Assembly (NCBI GenBank): GCA_033629205.1
Contig: CM066171.1
Span: 40,067,386 to 40,131,385, forward strand
DNA: 64,000 nt
Direction: 5' to 3'
Source: Lithocarpus polystachyus
Lineage: Eukaryota > Streptophyta > Magnoliopsida > Fagales > Fagaceae
Of the stretch, positions 31,001-41,818 are shown piece by piece. Every line of letters starts with the position of its first letter. The stretch's first letter is position 1. The position numbers were made by a program, and so were the translations under genes. The notes under the pieces were generated by a model. That model saw only the letters and a program-made list of their open reading frames with translations, was not told the origin of the DNA and made no database searches.

Positions 31001-33462
31001 AAGACTGTAAGCAAAAACCTGGTAAGCTGAAAAATAAGTTCAATATGTTAAACATTAATGATAATGATCAAGAAGAACTATTCCGAATCCTTGAATCAAA
31101 CGTCTCGTCTGATTCTTTGGAAGACGATTTTTCTTCTTCGTCTGATTCTTGTTACCAATCTGATGATGGTTCCTCTGGTTCACCTACTGTTAAACTTGGT
31201 TGTAGAGATTCATGTTGCAATGTTATTAAAACTGTTAATGTTCTCACCAAAAGTGAAGAAAATGAAAGCTTGTTAATCCAATTGATAAGTCAGATTCAAA
31301 ATCCTGAATTGCAAAAAGAATATCTTGATAAGTTTAAGAAAAATTTGTCAAGAAATGAAAATGATAAAAAATTGAAACCAACAATAAGCTTTGAAGAAAC
31401 CTTGGAAAGATTCAACAAAGCAAAATCAAAAGTGATAACTGTTAATGAACTCCAACGTGAGATCAACATTGTTAAACAAGAGATAATTGAATTAAAAAAT
31501 GAATTTAAAAACATTAAAAGTGATAACAATGATCTTAAACAAGAATTGCTTCTGTTAAGAATTGATAAAAATCTGGATAAGCATCAATCTGATAATGAAC
31601 AAGATGAGCTCAAAGATGGAGATGAATCCAGTCAACAGGCTCTTCTTTCTGGTAAAGGTATTGCTGATGTTCTTACTGATTCCCAGCTTAATCTTGTTAA
31701 TAAATTGCTTCCTCCAAAATGGTTTACAAAAGTTAAAATTGTTGTTTCTCATGATTATCATTTCAATGTTATTGCTATGATTGATTCTGGTGCGGATATG
31801 AACTGTATCCGAGAAGGATTAATTCCTTCAAAATATTTTGAAAAGTCAACTGAAAGATTGGTTTCTGCTAATGGTTCTCAAATGAAAATCAAATATGAAT
31901 TGCATAATGCTCATGTTTGCCATGATAATGTTTGTTTCAAGATTCCTTCTGTTCTCGTTAAAAACATGACTGATAAAGTGATACTTGGTCTCCCTTTCAT
32001 CAATGCTTTGTATCCCTTTCTTGTTGAACATGATGGAATTACTACTGATCCTTTAGGACAGAAAGTAAAGTTCAAATTTGCTTCAAAAGTTGAAATTGAT
32101 ACTGATAATGCTTTAACTTTGATTCATAAAACTAATCATCTCAACTTCCTTGAGCAAGAAGTTAGATGCAAGACAATTGTTGAACAACTCTCTGGTAAGT
32201 TGATGCATTCACTGTATTCTGACAATTTTCGGAATACTCTGATTACTGACAATTACTCTGGGTTTCCTAATACTCTAGGATACAATTACTCTTTCTTACC
32301 TTTCAAAGAAATGCTAATAAATTTTACTAAAACTTTCACAATTGTCCTTACATTAAATGTCATAGTTTGTTCAAACAATGTTACCATCTATTCTGATGAT
32401 CTCGATCTTTCTTGGCAGGAAAAAGCCTGTGTTAATCAAGCCTGTATTAATATAGAAACCACTAATAAGTGGGTTAAAGATACTTGTGCCACTAATCAGT
32501 GGAATCTCATGACTTCTTCGGCAGAGAGGAAGAACAAGGGGAAAGCACCAGCACGGGGCTATCCTCAAGACGAAAGGCTCCCAGCGGGACAACCTTTTGT
32601 AATGCATGAAGGCGTATCTTCTAGGGTAAAACCTAGCAGATCGACATCCCTTCAGGAATTTGTCCCGGCAGAGGTGACATATTCCAGTGGTGATATGATT
32701 ATTGCTTTACAAGAAGTTTTGTCCAGAACTTTGCAGTTTCACAACGGAGTTTATAGTGAACTACCAAACTCTGTTAAATTTATTCTTGATAACCTTCAAG
32801 CTGCTTTTGTTCAAAAACACAAAAACCTCTTCAAGAAAACCCTCCAGGCACTTGAAATCCATCTTGTTAACCTTACTGCTCAAAATGAAGTTTATGCTGA
32901 CCATTATGCCAATCTTGTTTCAGAAAATGAGGCCCTCAAAAGCCACCTTCTGGATTACCCAAATGTTACACATGAACCCTACACTAGTCAACTCTTTGGC
33001 AAAGAGGAAATCCATTCAATGGATAAAACGACTATGATGGGCACTGATTATGCTAGATTAAGTCTTAAGACTCAATCTCTATTAAGAAGTGCTGTTGCCA
33101 ACTTGCCAACTGAAATACAATATAGTATTTTGGAAAGCAAGGCTATGTTTGGGTCTTTTGACCTATGGTACAAATATTTCAAGAAACTTGTTACAGCTAC
33201 TATTCCTGATCCTAATGAATTGGATGATGGTGATAATGTTTTTATCCAGCTAGACTGGGAAGAACACTTTGGGAGCAGTCTCAGAGTGTATGAGAAGAAG
33301 CATCCGTTTCCAGGTCTCTTGATCAATTATGAAGATGGAGAGGATAAAGATGACAGGGACCCAGATTGGTTGTCCCAGATGTTTGAATATGGCTTTATCA
33401 GATTCATTAAGCTAACGAGCCATAACCAGAAGGGACAAGCAACAAAGCCTGTTTTACATTGA
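28033..33462 (+). pseudogene. Component B ORF1, C-terminally truncated copy
   Basis: The native ATG at 28033 opens a frame of 1,809 codons, of which about the first 1,799 (to 33429) match component B ORF1. The copy keeps movement protein, coat with zinc knuckle, protease and most of the novel tail, but loses the last ~178 residues including the Cys/His cluster. Ten junction-derived residues follow before a stop at 33460-33462. Only a few substitutions separate it from 12446-18379 (NIDDLS for NIDGLS and GEDKDD for GEDEDD), so the copies are young or homogenised. Confidence 0.9.
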
Positions 33463-33482
33463 GTAAATGTAAAACAGGCTTT
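33444..33482. other. Perfect 17-bp hairpin at viral-viral junction
   Basis: AAAGCCTGTTTTACATT and its exact reverse complement flank the 5-base loop GAGTA. The left arm resembles ORF2 sequence around 5452-5469. The preceding GGGACAAGCAACAAAG resembles the reverse strand of the leader. The structure fits fold-back synthesis during end joining. Confidence 0.8.
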
Positions 33483-34320
33483 TAGAGTGAGCTTCAGAGA
33501 GAATTCCTCACCTTAGGACTTCCTTCTCCTCTTTAAGATTCCTATTTCCCTACTGTTACCCTGTTTACAAAGCTTGTAACTAGAACTAGTCTCCAAGCCT
33601 TGTATTGTTAAACTGTTGTTGTAAACCAGTGACTACTACTGCTGTAAGTGTTGTAATATTTTCAGTAATAACTACTTTCAGCTTGTGTTTATTACATTTC
33701 AACTGTTTAATACTATTGCTTGGCTGGTTCTACCGCCTCATAATTATTTTGCTATATTAATTTGTTATACTACTTGGCTGGTTCTACCGCCTTTATATTG
33801 CTCTCAATTATCTTATTTAATTTAACTGCTACCGCCATCTTGGACGGTTCTACTTTGCTTTATTACTTTGAATATATATTGCTCTACCGCCATCTTGGAC
33901 GGTTCTACTTTGCTTTCATATATTGCTATATTTTGCTGACATTTACTTTGGATTGCTTCCATTATATTATTACTGTGCTTCCACTCTGTGCTTCCCCTTC
34001 TTGTCTCTTCAGCAGCTGTGCTCCCCCTTCCCTTTTGGTATCAGAGCCATCCGTTCTTTTCTGGCCGGTGATAGTGTTGTTGTGTCTTTGTTGCTTGTCC
34101 GTGTCTGCCCGAAACTTTGGTACTCCTTTGTTGTGTTCCCTTCTTACCGTCGTTGGCGCCACCCTAGACGTAAAGTGAATCCCCAGAACCGAACAGTAAG
34201 GCCCGTTTGAGCTAGGAGAGCGTGTAGGGCATGAGAGGTATAGGGTTGTTTAGGGTATGTGTTACGAAATGCAACGGTGTTAAGAAAAACATGATAATTG
34301 AGTGTTAAACCTAGGATAGT
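33480..34320 (+). promoter_or_regulatory. Component B leader from predicted RNA start to ORF1
   Basis: It begins at TTTTAGAGTGAGC, about 30-40 bp downstream of where the TATA box lies in complete copies, so the promoter itself is missing at this end. It continues with GGTTCTACCGCC repeats, one of them duplicated near 33870-33915, the primer-binding site at 34036-34048, and the normal leader. Confidence 0.75.
34036..34048 (+). other. tRNA-Met primer-binding site
   Basis: TGGTATCAGAGCC in the standard context, 272 bp before the ORF1 start. Confidence 0.87.
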
Positions 34321-37300
34321 ATGGATAAGTTGTGGAGATCCAACTCCTCTGTCAGCTCCAGGACGACTGGTTGTCCTCCTGATATTGTAAATGAAGAAGA
34401 TCACACTGTTGAAGAAAATGAGATCCCAGATTTTAAAAACTGGAATATTCCAAAGGTTTCCACTAAGTCCATCTATAAGCTTAGTTGGGCTGAAAATACT
34501 GCTTTTTCTGAATATAGAGTTAGAACTGTTGAACAGACATTTTCTATCTCTAGAACACATGAAAAATGTTGCTTGTTTTCCAGAAAAAATGTTAATGAAT
34601 TTCTTGCTAAAAAACTCAGTTATTTGCATATTGGTCTTGTTCAAGTTGCTGTTAAACCACTCACAAGAAAAGGTATTAATGCTTCTATTCTGATGTGCTT
34701 AAGAGATGCTAGATTTAAAAGATTTAATGATAGCATTCTTGGTATGATCACTGCTTCTCTGTATGATGGTCCTGTTTATTTTGACTGTTATCCTGATATC
34801 ACTCTTGCTTTGGATGATGTTAATATTGTTAAAGCTTTGACATTAAATGTTTTGACATCTGGTTATGACATGGAAGAAGGTAGCAAGCCTTTTGCTCTTA
34901 TTTACCGCATTTATTACAGACTTTTAGGTTCTCAACTGAATCCTCGTTCTGTTCATATAAGAGATCCTGCTGGTAAAACCATGTTAATTCAATGTTCAAC
35001 TTCTGATGCTAAGATTCAAATCCCAAAAATGATTCAATGGGTAGATATCAATCTTCCCAAAGAATGGTTGTTGGAACGTGAATCTCCTCCTGCTAAACCT
35101 GTTTTTGATGAAAATCAAAATCGCGGTATTCCTGATGGTGTTAATACTTTGATCTATACTATTCTCAAACATTTTGTTGGTACTCCATCCAATGTTTCAT
35201 CTCGTATTTCTGATTATCTAAACAATTTGAGATGTCCTACTATGTCTGATTACAGATGGTATGAAGGTGTTTTCCTTTCCAGAGTCATGCTCCGGAAAGA
35301 TTGTTACAAGCCTTATTGGAAAGAAAAGTTTATTGACGGTCTGCCTCCTATCTTTGCTCATAAGGTAAAACAAGACTTGATTGGTAAAAATGATTCCATT
35401 GATTATGATAGTTTAACTTATGGTGATATTTTAAGCACTATTAAAAGACTTGGTATTAACATGTGTAATGATGAAAAATTGTTAAAATACCAGTTAAAGA
35501 ACAAAAGAAAAGCTAAATATGAAATGGGTAATTTCTGTGAACAATATGGTTTGCCCCCTATTGCTCCTTCCAGGCAAAAAGGGAAAAAACATGATAAAGG
35601 TCACAAAAATTATAACCATAAAAAATATAAAAGATACAGAACAAACTTTGTTAAACCTAATGATTTTTATGCTAAAAAGAAAAATGTTTCTAAAAAATTT
35701 GACAAACAGAAATCTGGTAAAGGTAAATGTTTCAACTGTGGAAAACCTGGTCATTTCAGTAAAGACTGTAAGCAAAAACCTGGTAAGCTGAAAAATAAGT
35801 TCAATATGTTAAACATTAATGATAATGATCAAGAAGAACTATTCCGAATCCTTGAATCAAACGTCTCGTCTGATTCTTTGGAAGACGATTTTTCTTCTTC
35901 GTCTGATTCTTGTTACCAATCTGATGATGGTTCCTCTGGTTCACCTACTGTTAAACTTGGTTGTAGAGATTCATGTTGCAATGTTATTAAAACTGTTAAT
36001 GTTCTCACCAAAAGTGAAGAAAATGAAAGCTTGTTAATCCAATTGATAAGTCAGATTCAAAATCCTGAATTGCAAAAAGAATATCTTGATAAGTTTAAGA
36101 AAAATTTGTCAAGAAATGAAAATGATAAAAAATTGAAACCAACAATAAGCTTTGAAGAAACCTTGGAAAGATTCAACAAAGCAAAATCAAAAGTGATAAC
36201 TGTTAATGAACTCCAACGTGAGATCAACATTGTTAAACAAGAGATAATTGAATTAAAAAATGAATTTAAAAACATTAAAAGTGATAACAATGATCTTAAA
36301 CAAGAATTGCTTCTGTTAAGAATTGATAAAAATCTGGATAAGCATCAATCTGATAATGAACAAGATGAGCTCAAAGATGGAGATGAATCCAGTCAACAGG
36401 CTCTTCTTTCTGGTAAAGGTATTGCTGATGTTCTTACTGATTCCCAGCTTAATCTTGTTAATAAATTGCTTCCTCCAAAATGGTTTACAAAAGTTAATGT
36501 TTCTCATGATTATCATTTCAATGTTATTGCTATGATTGATTCTGGTGCGGATATGAACTGTATCCGAGAAGGATTAATTCCTTCAAAATATTTTGAAAAG
36601 TCAACTGAAAGATTGGTTTCTGCTAATGGTTCTCAAATGAAAATCAAATATGAATTGCATAATGCTCATGTTTGCCATGATAATGTTTGTTTCAAGATTC
36701 CTTCTGTTCTCGTTAAAAACATGACTGATAAAGTGATACTTGGTCTCCCTTTCATCAATGCTTTGTATCCCTTTCTTGTTGAACATGATGGAATTACTAC
36801 TGATCCTTTAGGACAGAAAGTAAAGTTCAAATTTGCTTCAAAAGTTGAAATTGATACTGATAATGCTTTAACTTTGATTCATAAAACTAATCATCTCAAC
36901 TTCCTTGAGCAAGAAGTTAGATGCAAGACAATTGTTGAACAACTCTCTGGTAAGTTGATGCATTCACTGTATTCTGACAATTTTCGGAATACTCTGATTA
37001 CTGACAATTACTCTGGGTTTCCTAATACTCTAGGATACAATTACTCTTTCTTACCTTTCAAAGAAATGCTAATAAATTTTACTAAAACTTTCACAATTGT
37101 CCTTACATTAAATGTCATAGTTTGTTCAAACAATGTTACCATCTATTCTGATGATCTCGATCTTTCTTGGCAGGAAAAAGCCTGTGTTAATCAAGCCTGT
37201 ATTAATATAGAAACCACTAATAAGTGGGTTAAAGATACTTGTGCCACTAATCAGTGGAATCTCATGACTTCTTCGGCAGAGAGGAAGAACAAGGGGAAAG

Positions 37301-38721
37301 CACCAGCACGGGGCTATCCTCAAGACGAAAGGCTCCCAGCGGGACAACCTTTTGTAATGCATGAAGGCGTATCTTCTAGGGTAAAACCTAGCAGATCGAC
37401 ATCCCTTCAGGAATTTGTCCCGGCAGAGGTGACATATTCCAGTGGTGATATGATTATTGCTTTACAAGAAGTTTTGTCCAGAACTTTGCAGTTTCACAAC
37501 GGAGTTTATAGTGAACTACCAAACTCTGTTAAATTTATTCTTGATAACCTTCAAGCTGCTTTTGTTCAAAAACACAAAAACCTCTTCAAGAAAACCCTCC
37601 AGGCACTTGAAATCCATCTTGTTAACCTTACTGCTCAAAATGAAGTTTATGCTGACCATTATGCCAATCTTGTTTCAGAAAATGAGGCCCTCAAAAGCCA
37701 CCTTCTGGATTACCCAAATGTTACACATGAACCCTACACTAGTCAACTCTTTGGCAAAGAGGAAATCCATTCAATGGATAAAACGACTATGATGGGCACT
37801 GATTATGCTAGATTAAGTCTTAAGACTCAATCTCTATTAAGAAGTGCTGTTGCCAACTTGCCAACTGAAATACAATATAGTATTTTGGAAAGCAAGGCTA
37901 TGTTTGGGTCTTTTGACCTATGGTACAAATATTTCAAGAAACTTGTTACAGCTACTATTCCTGATCCTAATGAATTGGATGATGGTGATAATGTTTTTAT
38001 CCAGCTAGACTGGGAAGAACACTTTGGGAGCAGTCTCAGAGTGTATGAGAAGAAGCATCCGTTTCCAGGTCTCTTGATCAATTATGAAGATGGAGAGGAT
38101 GAAGATGACAGGGACCCAGATTGGTTGTCCCAGATGTTTGAATATGGCTTTATCAGATTCATTAAGCTAACGAGCCATAACCAGATTAGCCAGTTGCCAC
38201 AGATTATTCAAAATGCTGTTTCACAGATCAATAGTCCTAATGTTTCTATCAGATGCTGGAGCACCCTGCCGAAATGGGAAAGAGATAATTGGATGAATGT
38301 CCAGCCTTCTAGGCACCTTGTTCTTATTAATGGGTACACTCATCAAGGGCAATGGTTTGAAGGAGATTCCCACCTATCCTTCAGAGATCCTTACGCTCTT
38401 GCTGAATGTTGGAGAAATTATTTCAATAATCAAATCCTGGAAATCACTCATGACCTATGGAAAGATTACCATTTCATAGGAAGTACAGACAGGATTTCTG
38501 TTTTTGGTCGACGACCCTATGACACTGCTATCCGTAATTTAAAGAGAATTGGACATACAGATCCCAGGGAATTTCTTATAAGTGAAAATCCAAGGTATGA
38601 GCCAATTTTATATTGCGGACTTTGCAACCAGTATGCTATCTACCATGAGCATGATTGCGATAATGATTCCCCATGGGATCCTTATGATGGTTATCCCTCA
38701 GATGCACCTGATACCGACTAA
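34321..38721 (+). CDS. Component B ORF1 with in-frame internal deletion (1,466 residues)
   Basis: The open frame starts at the native ATG. It matches component B ORF1 except that about 509 codons (residues 264-772 of the long form) are gone. The deletion joins two places that share TTTTTGATGAA (35102-35112), so it arose between short direct repeats and kept the frame. It removes the end of the movement region, the acidic linker and the first part of the coat region. The zinc knuckle, acidic segment, coiled coil, protease motif and complete novel tail remain. A further 6-bp loss near 36495 drops two residues before the protease motif. It could be a defective viral genome integrated as such, or a post-integration deletion. 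Confidence 0.88.
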   Translation: MDKLWRSNSSVSSRTTGCPPDIVNEEDHTVEENEIPDFKNWNIPKVSTKSIYKLSWAENTAFSEYRVRTVEQTFSISRTHEKCCLFSRKNVNEFLAKKLSYLHIGLVQVAVKPLTRKGINASILMCLRDARFKRFNDSILGMITASLYDGPVYFDCYPDITLALDDVNIVKALTLNVLTSGYDMEEGSKPFALIYRIYYRLLGSQLNPRSVHIRDPAGKTMLIQCSTSDAKIQIPKMIQWVDINLPKEWLLERESPPAKPVFDENQNRGIPDGVNTLIYTILKHFVGTPSNVSSRISDYLNNLRCPTMSDYRWYEGVFLSRVMLRKDCYKPYWKEKFIDGLPPIFAHKVKQDLIGKNDSIDYDSLTYGDILSTIKRLGINMCNDEKLLKYQLKNKRKAKYEMGNFCEQYGLPPIAPSRQKGKKHDKGHKNYNHKKYKRYRTNFVKPNDFYAKKKNVSKKFDKQKSGKGKCFNCGKPGHFSKDCKQKPGKLKNKFNMLNINDNDQEELFRILESNVSSDSLEDDFSSSSDSCYQSDDGSSGSPTVKLGCRDSCCNVIKTVNVLTKSEENESLLIQLISQIQNPELQKEYLDKFKKNLSRNENDKKLKPTISFEETLERFNKAKSKVITVNELQREINIVKQEIIELKNEFKNIKSDNNDLKQELLLLRIDKNLDKHQSDNEQDELKDGDESSQQALLSGKGIADVLTDSQLNLVNKLLPPKWFTKVNVSHDYHFNVIAMIDSGADMNCIREGLIPSKYFEKSTERLVSANGSQMKIKYELHNAHVCHDNVCFKIPSVLVKNMTDKVILGLPFINALYPFLVEHDGITTDPLGQKVKFKFASKVEIDTDNALTLIHKTNHLNFLEQEVRCKTIVEQLSGKLMHSLYSDNFRNTLITDNYSGFPNTLGYNYSFLPFKEMLINFTKTFTIVLTLNVIVCSNNVTIYSDDLDLSWQEKACVNQACINIETTNKWVKDTCATNQWNLMTSSAERKNKGKAPARGYPQDERLPAGQPFVMHEGVSSRVKPSRSTSLQEFVPAEVTYSSGDMIIALQEVLSRTLQFHNGVYSELPNSVKFILDNLQAAFVQKHKNLFKKTLQALEIHLVNLTAQNEVYADHYANLVSENEALKSHLLDYPNVTHEPYTSQLFGKEEIHSMDKTTMMGTDYARLSLKTQSLLRSAVANLPTEIQYSILESKAMFGSFDLWYKYFKKLVTATIPDPNELDDGDNVFIQLDWEEHFGSSLRVYEKKHPFPGLLINYEDGEDEDDRDPDWLSQMFEYGFIRFIKLTSHNQISQLPQIIQNAVSQINSPNVSIRCWSTLPKWERDNWMNVQPSRHLVLINGYTHQGQWFEGDSHLSFRDPYALAECWRNYFNNQILEITHDLWKDYHFIGSTDRISVFGRRPYDTAIRNLKRIGHTDPREFLISENPRYEPILYCGLCNQYAIYHEHDCDNDSPWDPYDGYPSDAPDTD

Positions 38722-39475
38722 TGACTCTTGATTAAGCCCCTGTTCTCTGGTTAATGATTCTTGATTACTATCATTACTGTTCAAGCCCCTGTTTTCTTTT
38801 AAGAAGCTGCCAATGATTCAGATAATGAAAGGAAACTATAGTTTGTTTGAATCCTTGAAAGATTGGTTTTAGTTCCCCTATTTGTCTGGCCTGCACAAAT
38901 GGCCAAAATGCTGTGATACTCTTCCGACAAATGCACTGCATGTTTTCACTGTTTCCCACGTGATATTCTCTTATTATTGAGCCACCTGTTTTCCACGTGA
39001 TTCTCTTGTTTGTCTGGCCTGCACAACGGCCAAAATGTTAAAGTTGATTTGATTATATTGTTTGTCTGGCCCGCACAACGGCCAAAAAATGCTACCTGTT
39101 CCCCACGACTTGATGTTACTTTCTGCAAAGTTGAAGATTCCTCATGATTTCTCTGCAAAGTTGAGATTCCTTATGATTTTATCCACATAAACTGATAAAA
39201 CTGGTCATCTCATGCTCCTACGAATTCGGCTGCAACAAATGAGAAAAATGTGAAAATTACTGTTCATGGTACTGTTCATGTACTGTTCACGTACTGTTCA
39301 CTGTTACTGTTCACTGTTCACTGTTCACTGTTACTATTCACTGTTCACTGTTCACTATTCATGGTTACTGTTCATTCCGAGAATTTTTGCCTATTTAAGG
39401 GGGGCTGTCCCTTATGTTGAAGTAGAACCTTTTAGAGTGAGCTTCAGAGAGAATTCCTCACCTTAGGACTTCCTT
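38722..39475 (+). promoter_or_regulatory. Component B intergenic region with promoter
   Basis: Same as 18380-19140: B-specific repeats, GGCC repeats, TTCACTG minisatellite (about 39257-39375), TATA-like box (39391-39399) and the first ~45 bp after the predicted RNA start. The last 46 bp repeat the opening of this copy at 33480-33525. Confidence 0.75.
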
Positions 39476-39808
39476 AACAAAACTTGATTTCTTTTTAACA
39501 GCAGATTTAATAGAATCTCTGGATTCTTCTGTGAGATATGAATCCCACCATCCACGAAGAGCACCAGAAAACCCAGTAACAAGCAGTTCAACAATTTCAG
39601 AATGACTATAATTATGATTATTCAAGTAAGCAGTTCCAACCATAGACATGTGAGCCATTTTATTAATTATTTCTTGTTCAGACAAACCATCAATGTTCCA
39701 TTCATAAAGTTTATCAGCAGAAACAGAAAACTGAGTTTGAAAAGATCTTTCTTCAAATTGCATATCAGGAGGAGTAGGTTTTGAATACCAGTTTTTTGTA
39801 AAAGACAC

Positions 39809-39811
<3 letters not shown>
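39469..39811 (-). pseudogene. Rearranged coat-protein fragment at array end
   Basis: Minus-strand ORF1 sequence in two pieces: about 28 bp from near residue 475, fused through TTCTTT to sequence around residues 650-760 of the coat region. The open frame of about 116 codons is a remnant. It stops at 39811, directly against a TA microsatellite, and marks the right border of the viral array. Confidence 0.8.

Positions 39812-39868
<57 letters not shown>
39812..39868. repeat. (TA)n microsatellite at the virus/host border
   Basis: 57 bp of uninterrupted TA repeat directly next to the last viral base. Florendovirus loci in plants are known to lie next to TA repeats more often than expected. Confidence 0.95.
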
Positions 39869-39875
<7 letters not shown>

Positions 39876-40261
39876 ATTGCCTTTTAAGAGCATCCACAGC
39901 AGTGGATTTATATTTCACTCATCTAAAACCCACTTTATCTATAATTTTAGCTATTACCTCCTCACCCTCCACAGCAGTACATCTATATTTTTAGCTATTT
40001 GATTAAAATAATACAAAAAATTCATTAAAATAATAATAAAAAATTTTACAGCAAGCACAGCCATCACCACCGCCACCACAGCACAACCATCACCACCACC
40101 ACCACCACAGCAAACAGCAGTTCACAGCAGAAAAAAAAAAAAAAAAAAAAAAACCGATGAAGATCGGTGAGATGGAGGACGGCGATGGATCGGCTACCAT
40201 CAGCCACAACCACCACCACCACCACCACCACCAGCAGTCCAAAGCAAGAAAAAAAAAAAAA

Positions 40262-40890
40262 AAACCAGCACAGCGATGGGCGATCGGCGATGAGAGCTTG
40301 AGAGATGGTGGGACGGCGAGAGATGAGAGCTTCAGAGATGGTGGGACGGCGATCGGCGATGAGAGCTTCAGAGACGGTGGCGGCGAGAGATGAGAGCTTG
40401 AGAGATGGTGGAACGGCGATCGGCGATCGGCGATGAGAGCTTCAGAGATGGTGCGATCGGCGATTGGCGATGAGAGCTTCAGAGATGGTGCGATCGGCGA
40501 TCGGCGATGAGAGCTTCAGAGATGGTGCGATCGGCGAGAGATGAGAGCTTGAGTTTGAGAGGAGAGGAGAGTGTCTTCTGAGAGGAGAGGAGAGTGATCT
40601 GAGAGGAGTGGAGAGTGATCGGCGAGAGATGAGAGCTTGAGTTTGAGAGGAGAGGAGAGTGATCTGAGAGGAGTGGAGATGGAGAGTGATCGGCGAGAGA
40701 TGAGAGCTTGAGTTTGAGAGGAGAGGAGAGTGATCTGAGAGGAGTGGAGAGTGATCGGCGAGAGATGAGAGCTTGAGTTTGAGAGGAGAGGAGAATGATC
40801 TGAGAGGAGTGGAGATGGAGAGTGATCTGAGAGGAGTGGAGAGCTTGAGTTTGAGAGGAGAGGAGAGTGATCTGAGAGGAGAGTGTCTGA
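40262..40890 (+). repeat. Minisatellite inside the transposon
   Basis: Tandem, imperfect units of two kinds: GATCGGCGATGAGAGCTTCA with AGAGATGGTG, then GAGAGGAGAGGAGAGTGATC with CGGCGAGAGATGAGAGCTTG. Unit length is about 30-70 bp with several rounds of duplication. Confidence 0.85.
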
Positions 40891-40942
40891 GCGAATAAAA
40901 TAAACGAGAAAAGAGTAAAATATAATTTTTTAATTATAGAAG

Positions 40943-40986
40943 AGTGCTACAGTGCACATTTATATATAGATGTGCACTGTAGCACT
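40943..40986. other. 17-bp perfect inverted repeat
   Basis: AGTGCTACAGTGCACAT and its reverse complement are separated by a 10-base AT-rich loop. The hairpin lies inside the right part of the transposon. Confidence 0.85.
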
Positions 40987-41095
40987 TTAGCTAAATTTTT
41001 AACAAATGGCTCCACTGTTGCAGCTCCCTTTTTTAGCTAAACATCTATAATTTTAGCAATATAACTATTTAGCACCACTGCTGTGAATGCTCTAA

Positions 41096-41818
41096 CAAGG
41101 ATTTGGTTCTGCCCTGTATGCCAAATCCTGGAACTAGCTATGTTATTACTTCTCTCACAGTCTCTCTTTAACAGAACTCGATACTTCTTTCTTTCTTTAT
41201 TTTTGATTTTTTCCATTTCTTTTTGGATATCAAGCTAGTTTGCATTGTATTGTTTTACCTAACTAGGGATTAGTAATGCAGCCATAAAGCCTACTATTCT
41301 ATTTAAGACCATAGAAGATATCGTGAGTAATACCATAAACTGGTACTTAATTCCAAAACCTGGATGACTATTTTTTCGTTGACTGTATGGAATTGTCAGA
41401 GGACACAATAGTATATTACTATTGTAGTATAATAACTACTTGATATCACTTGTTTCTGTATTAAAGTCCAATTGTATATCTTATAGTTAAATTTGCATGC
41501 CTGAGGTCCATCTTATTAGCAAACATTATGCTACCATAGGATCTATAGTACATAAAATATGGAAATCCATCACCTCCATCTGTAGCTCATTCTCTTGGTT
41601 TTTTTGTTATATTATAGATCTATAATGTGATTCTCCATTTGATATGCTTGTCTTGCATTGAATTATATATTTTGTCAATCTCATTGTGAGCATTTTAATT
41701 AACTGATTGTCTTGCATTTACTGGTAACTAATTACGATGTCATTTATCTATGGGATTCAAATTTTCTGTAAAAGCATGAATCCATGAGTTGTTGGACTTA
41801 TCTTTTTAATTGCATTAG
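41096..41818. other. AT-rich host DNA, no gene recognised
   Basis: No long frame and no recognised repeat. The last bases form a plausible 3' splice site (TTTTTAATTGCATTAG) before 41819, so this may be intron. Confidence 0.4.

Larger units (their letters stand above)
39888..41092. mobile_element. PIF/Harbinger-like non-autonomous transposon
   Basis: An 18-bp terminal inverted repeat, GAGCATCCACAGCAGTGG on the left and CCACTGCTGTGAATGCTC on the right with one mismatch, is flanked by TAA on both sides (39885-39887 and 41093-41095). A three-base TWA target duplication is typical of PIF/Harbinger elements. The 1.2-kb interior encodes no transposase. It holds CAC-rich stretches, A-runs, a minisatellite and a hairpin. 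The His-rich frame at 40157-40393 is a product of the repeats, not a gene. Confidence 0.7.

Noticed and set aside
1..39811. Array interpreted as LTR retrotransposons
   Set aside because: There is no integrase after RNase H, no LTR pairs, and a 30K-type movement protein is present; the PBS lies inside the genome and not after an LTR.
1..39811. Free virus contaminating the assembly
   Set aside because: The blocks are permuted, inverted, frameshifted and joined to plant DNA through a TA repeat, so integration is more likely. Long reads would settle this.
40157..40393. His/Lys-rich small protein
   Set aside because: The frame arises from CAC, A-run and minisatellite repeats inside a transposon.
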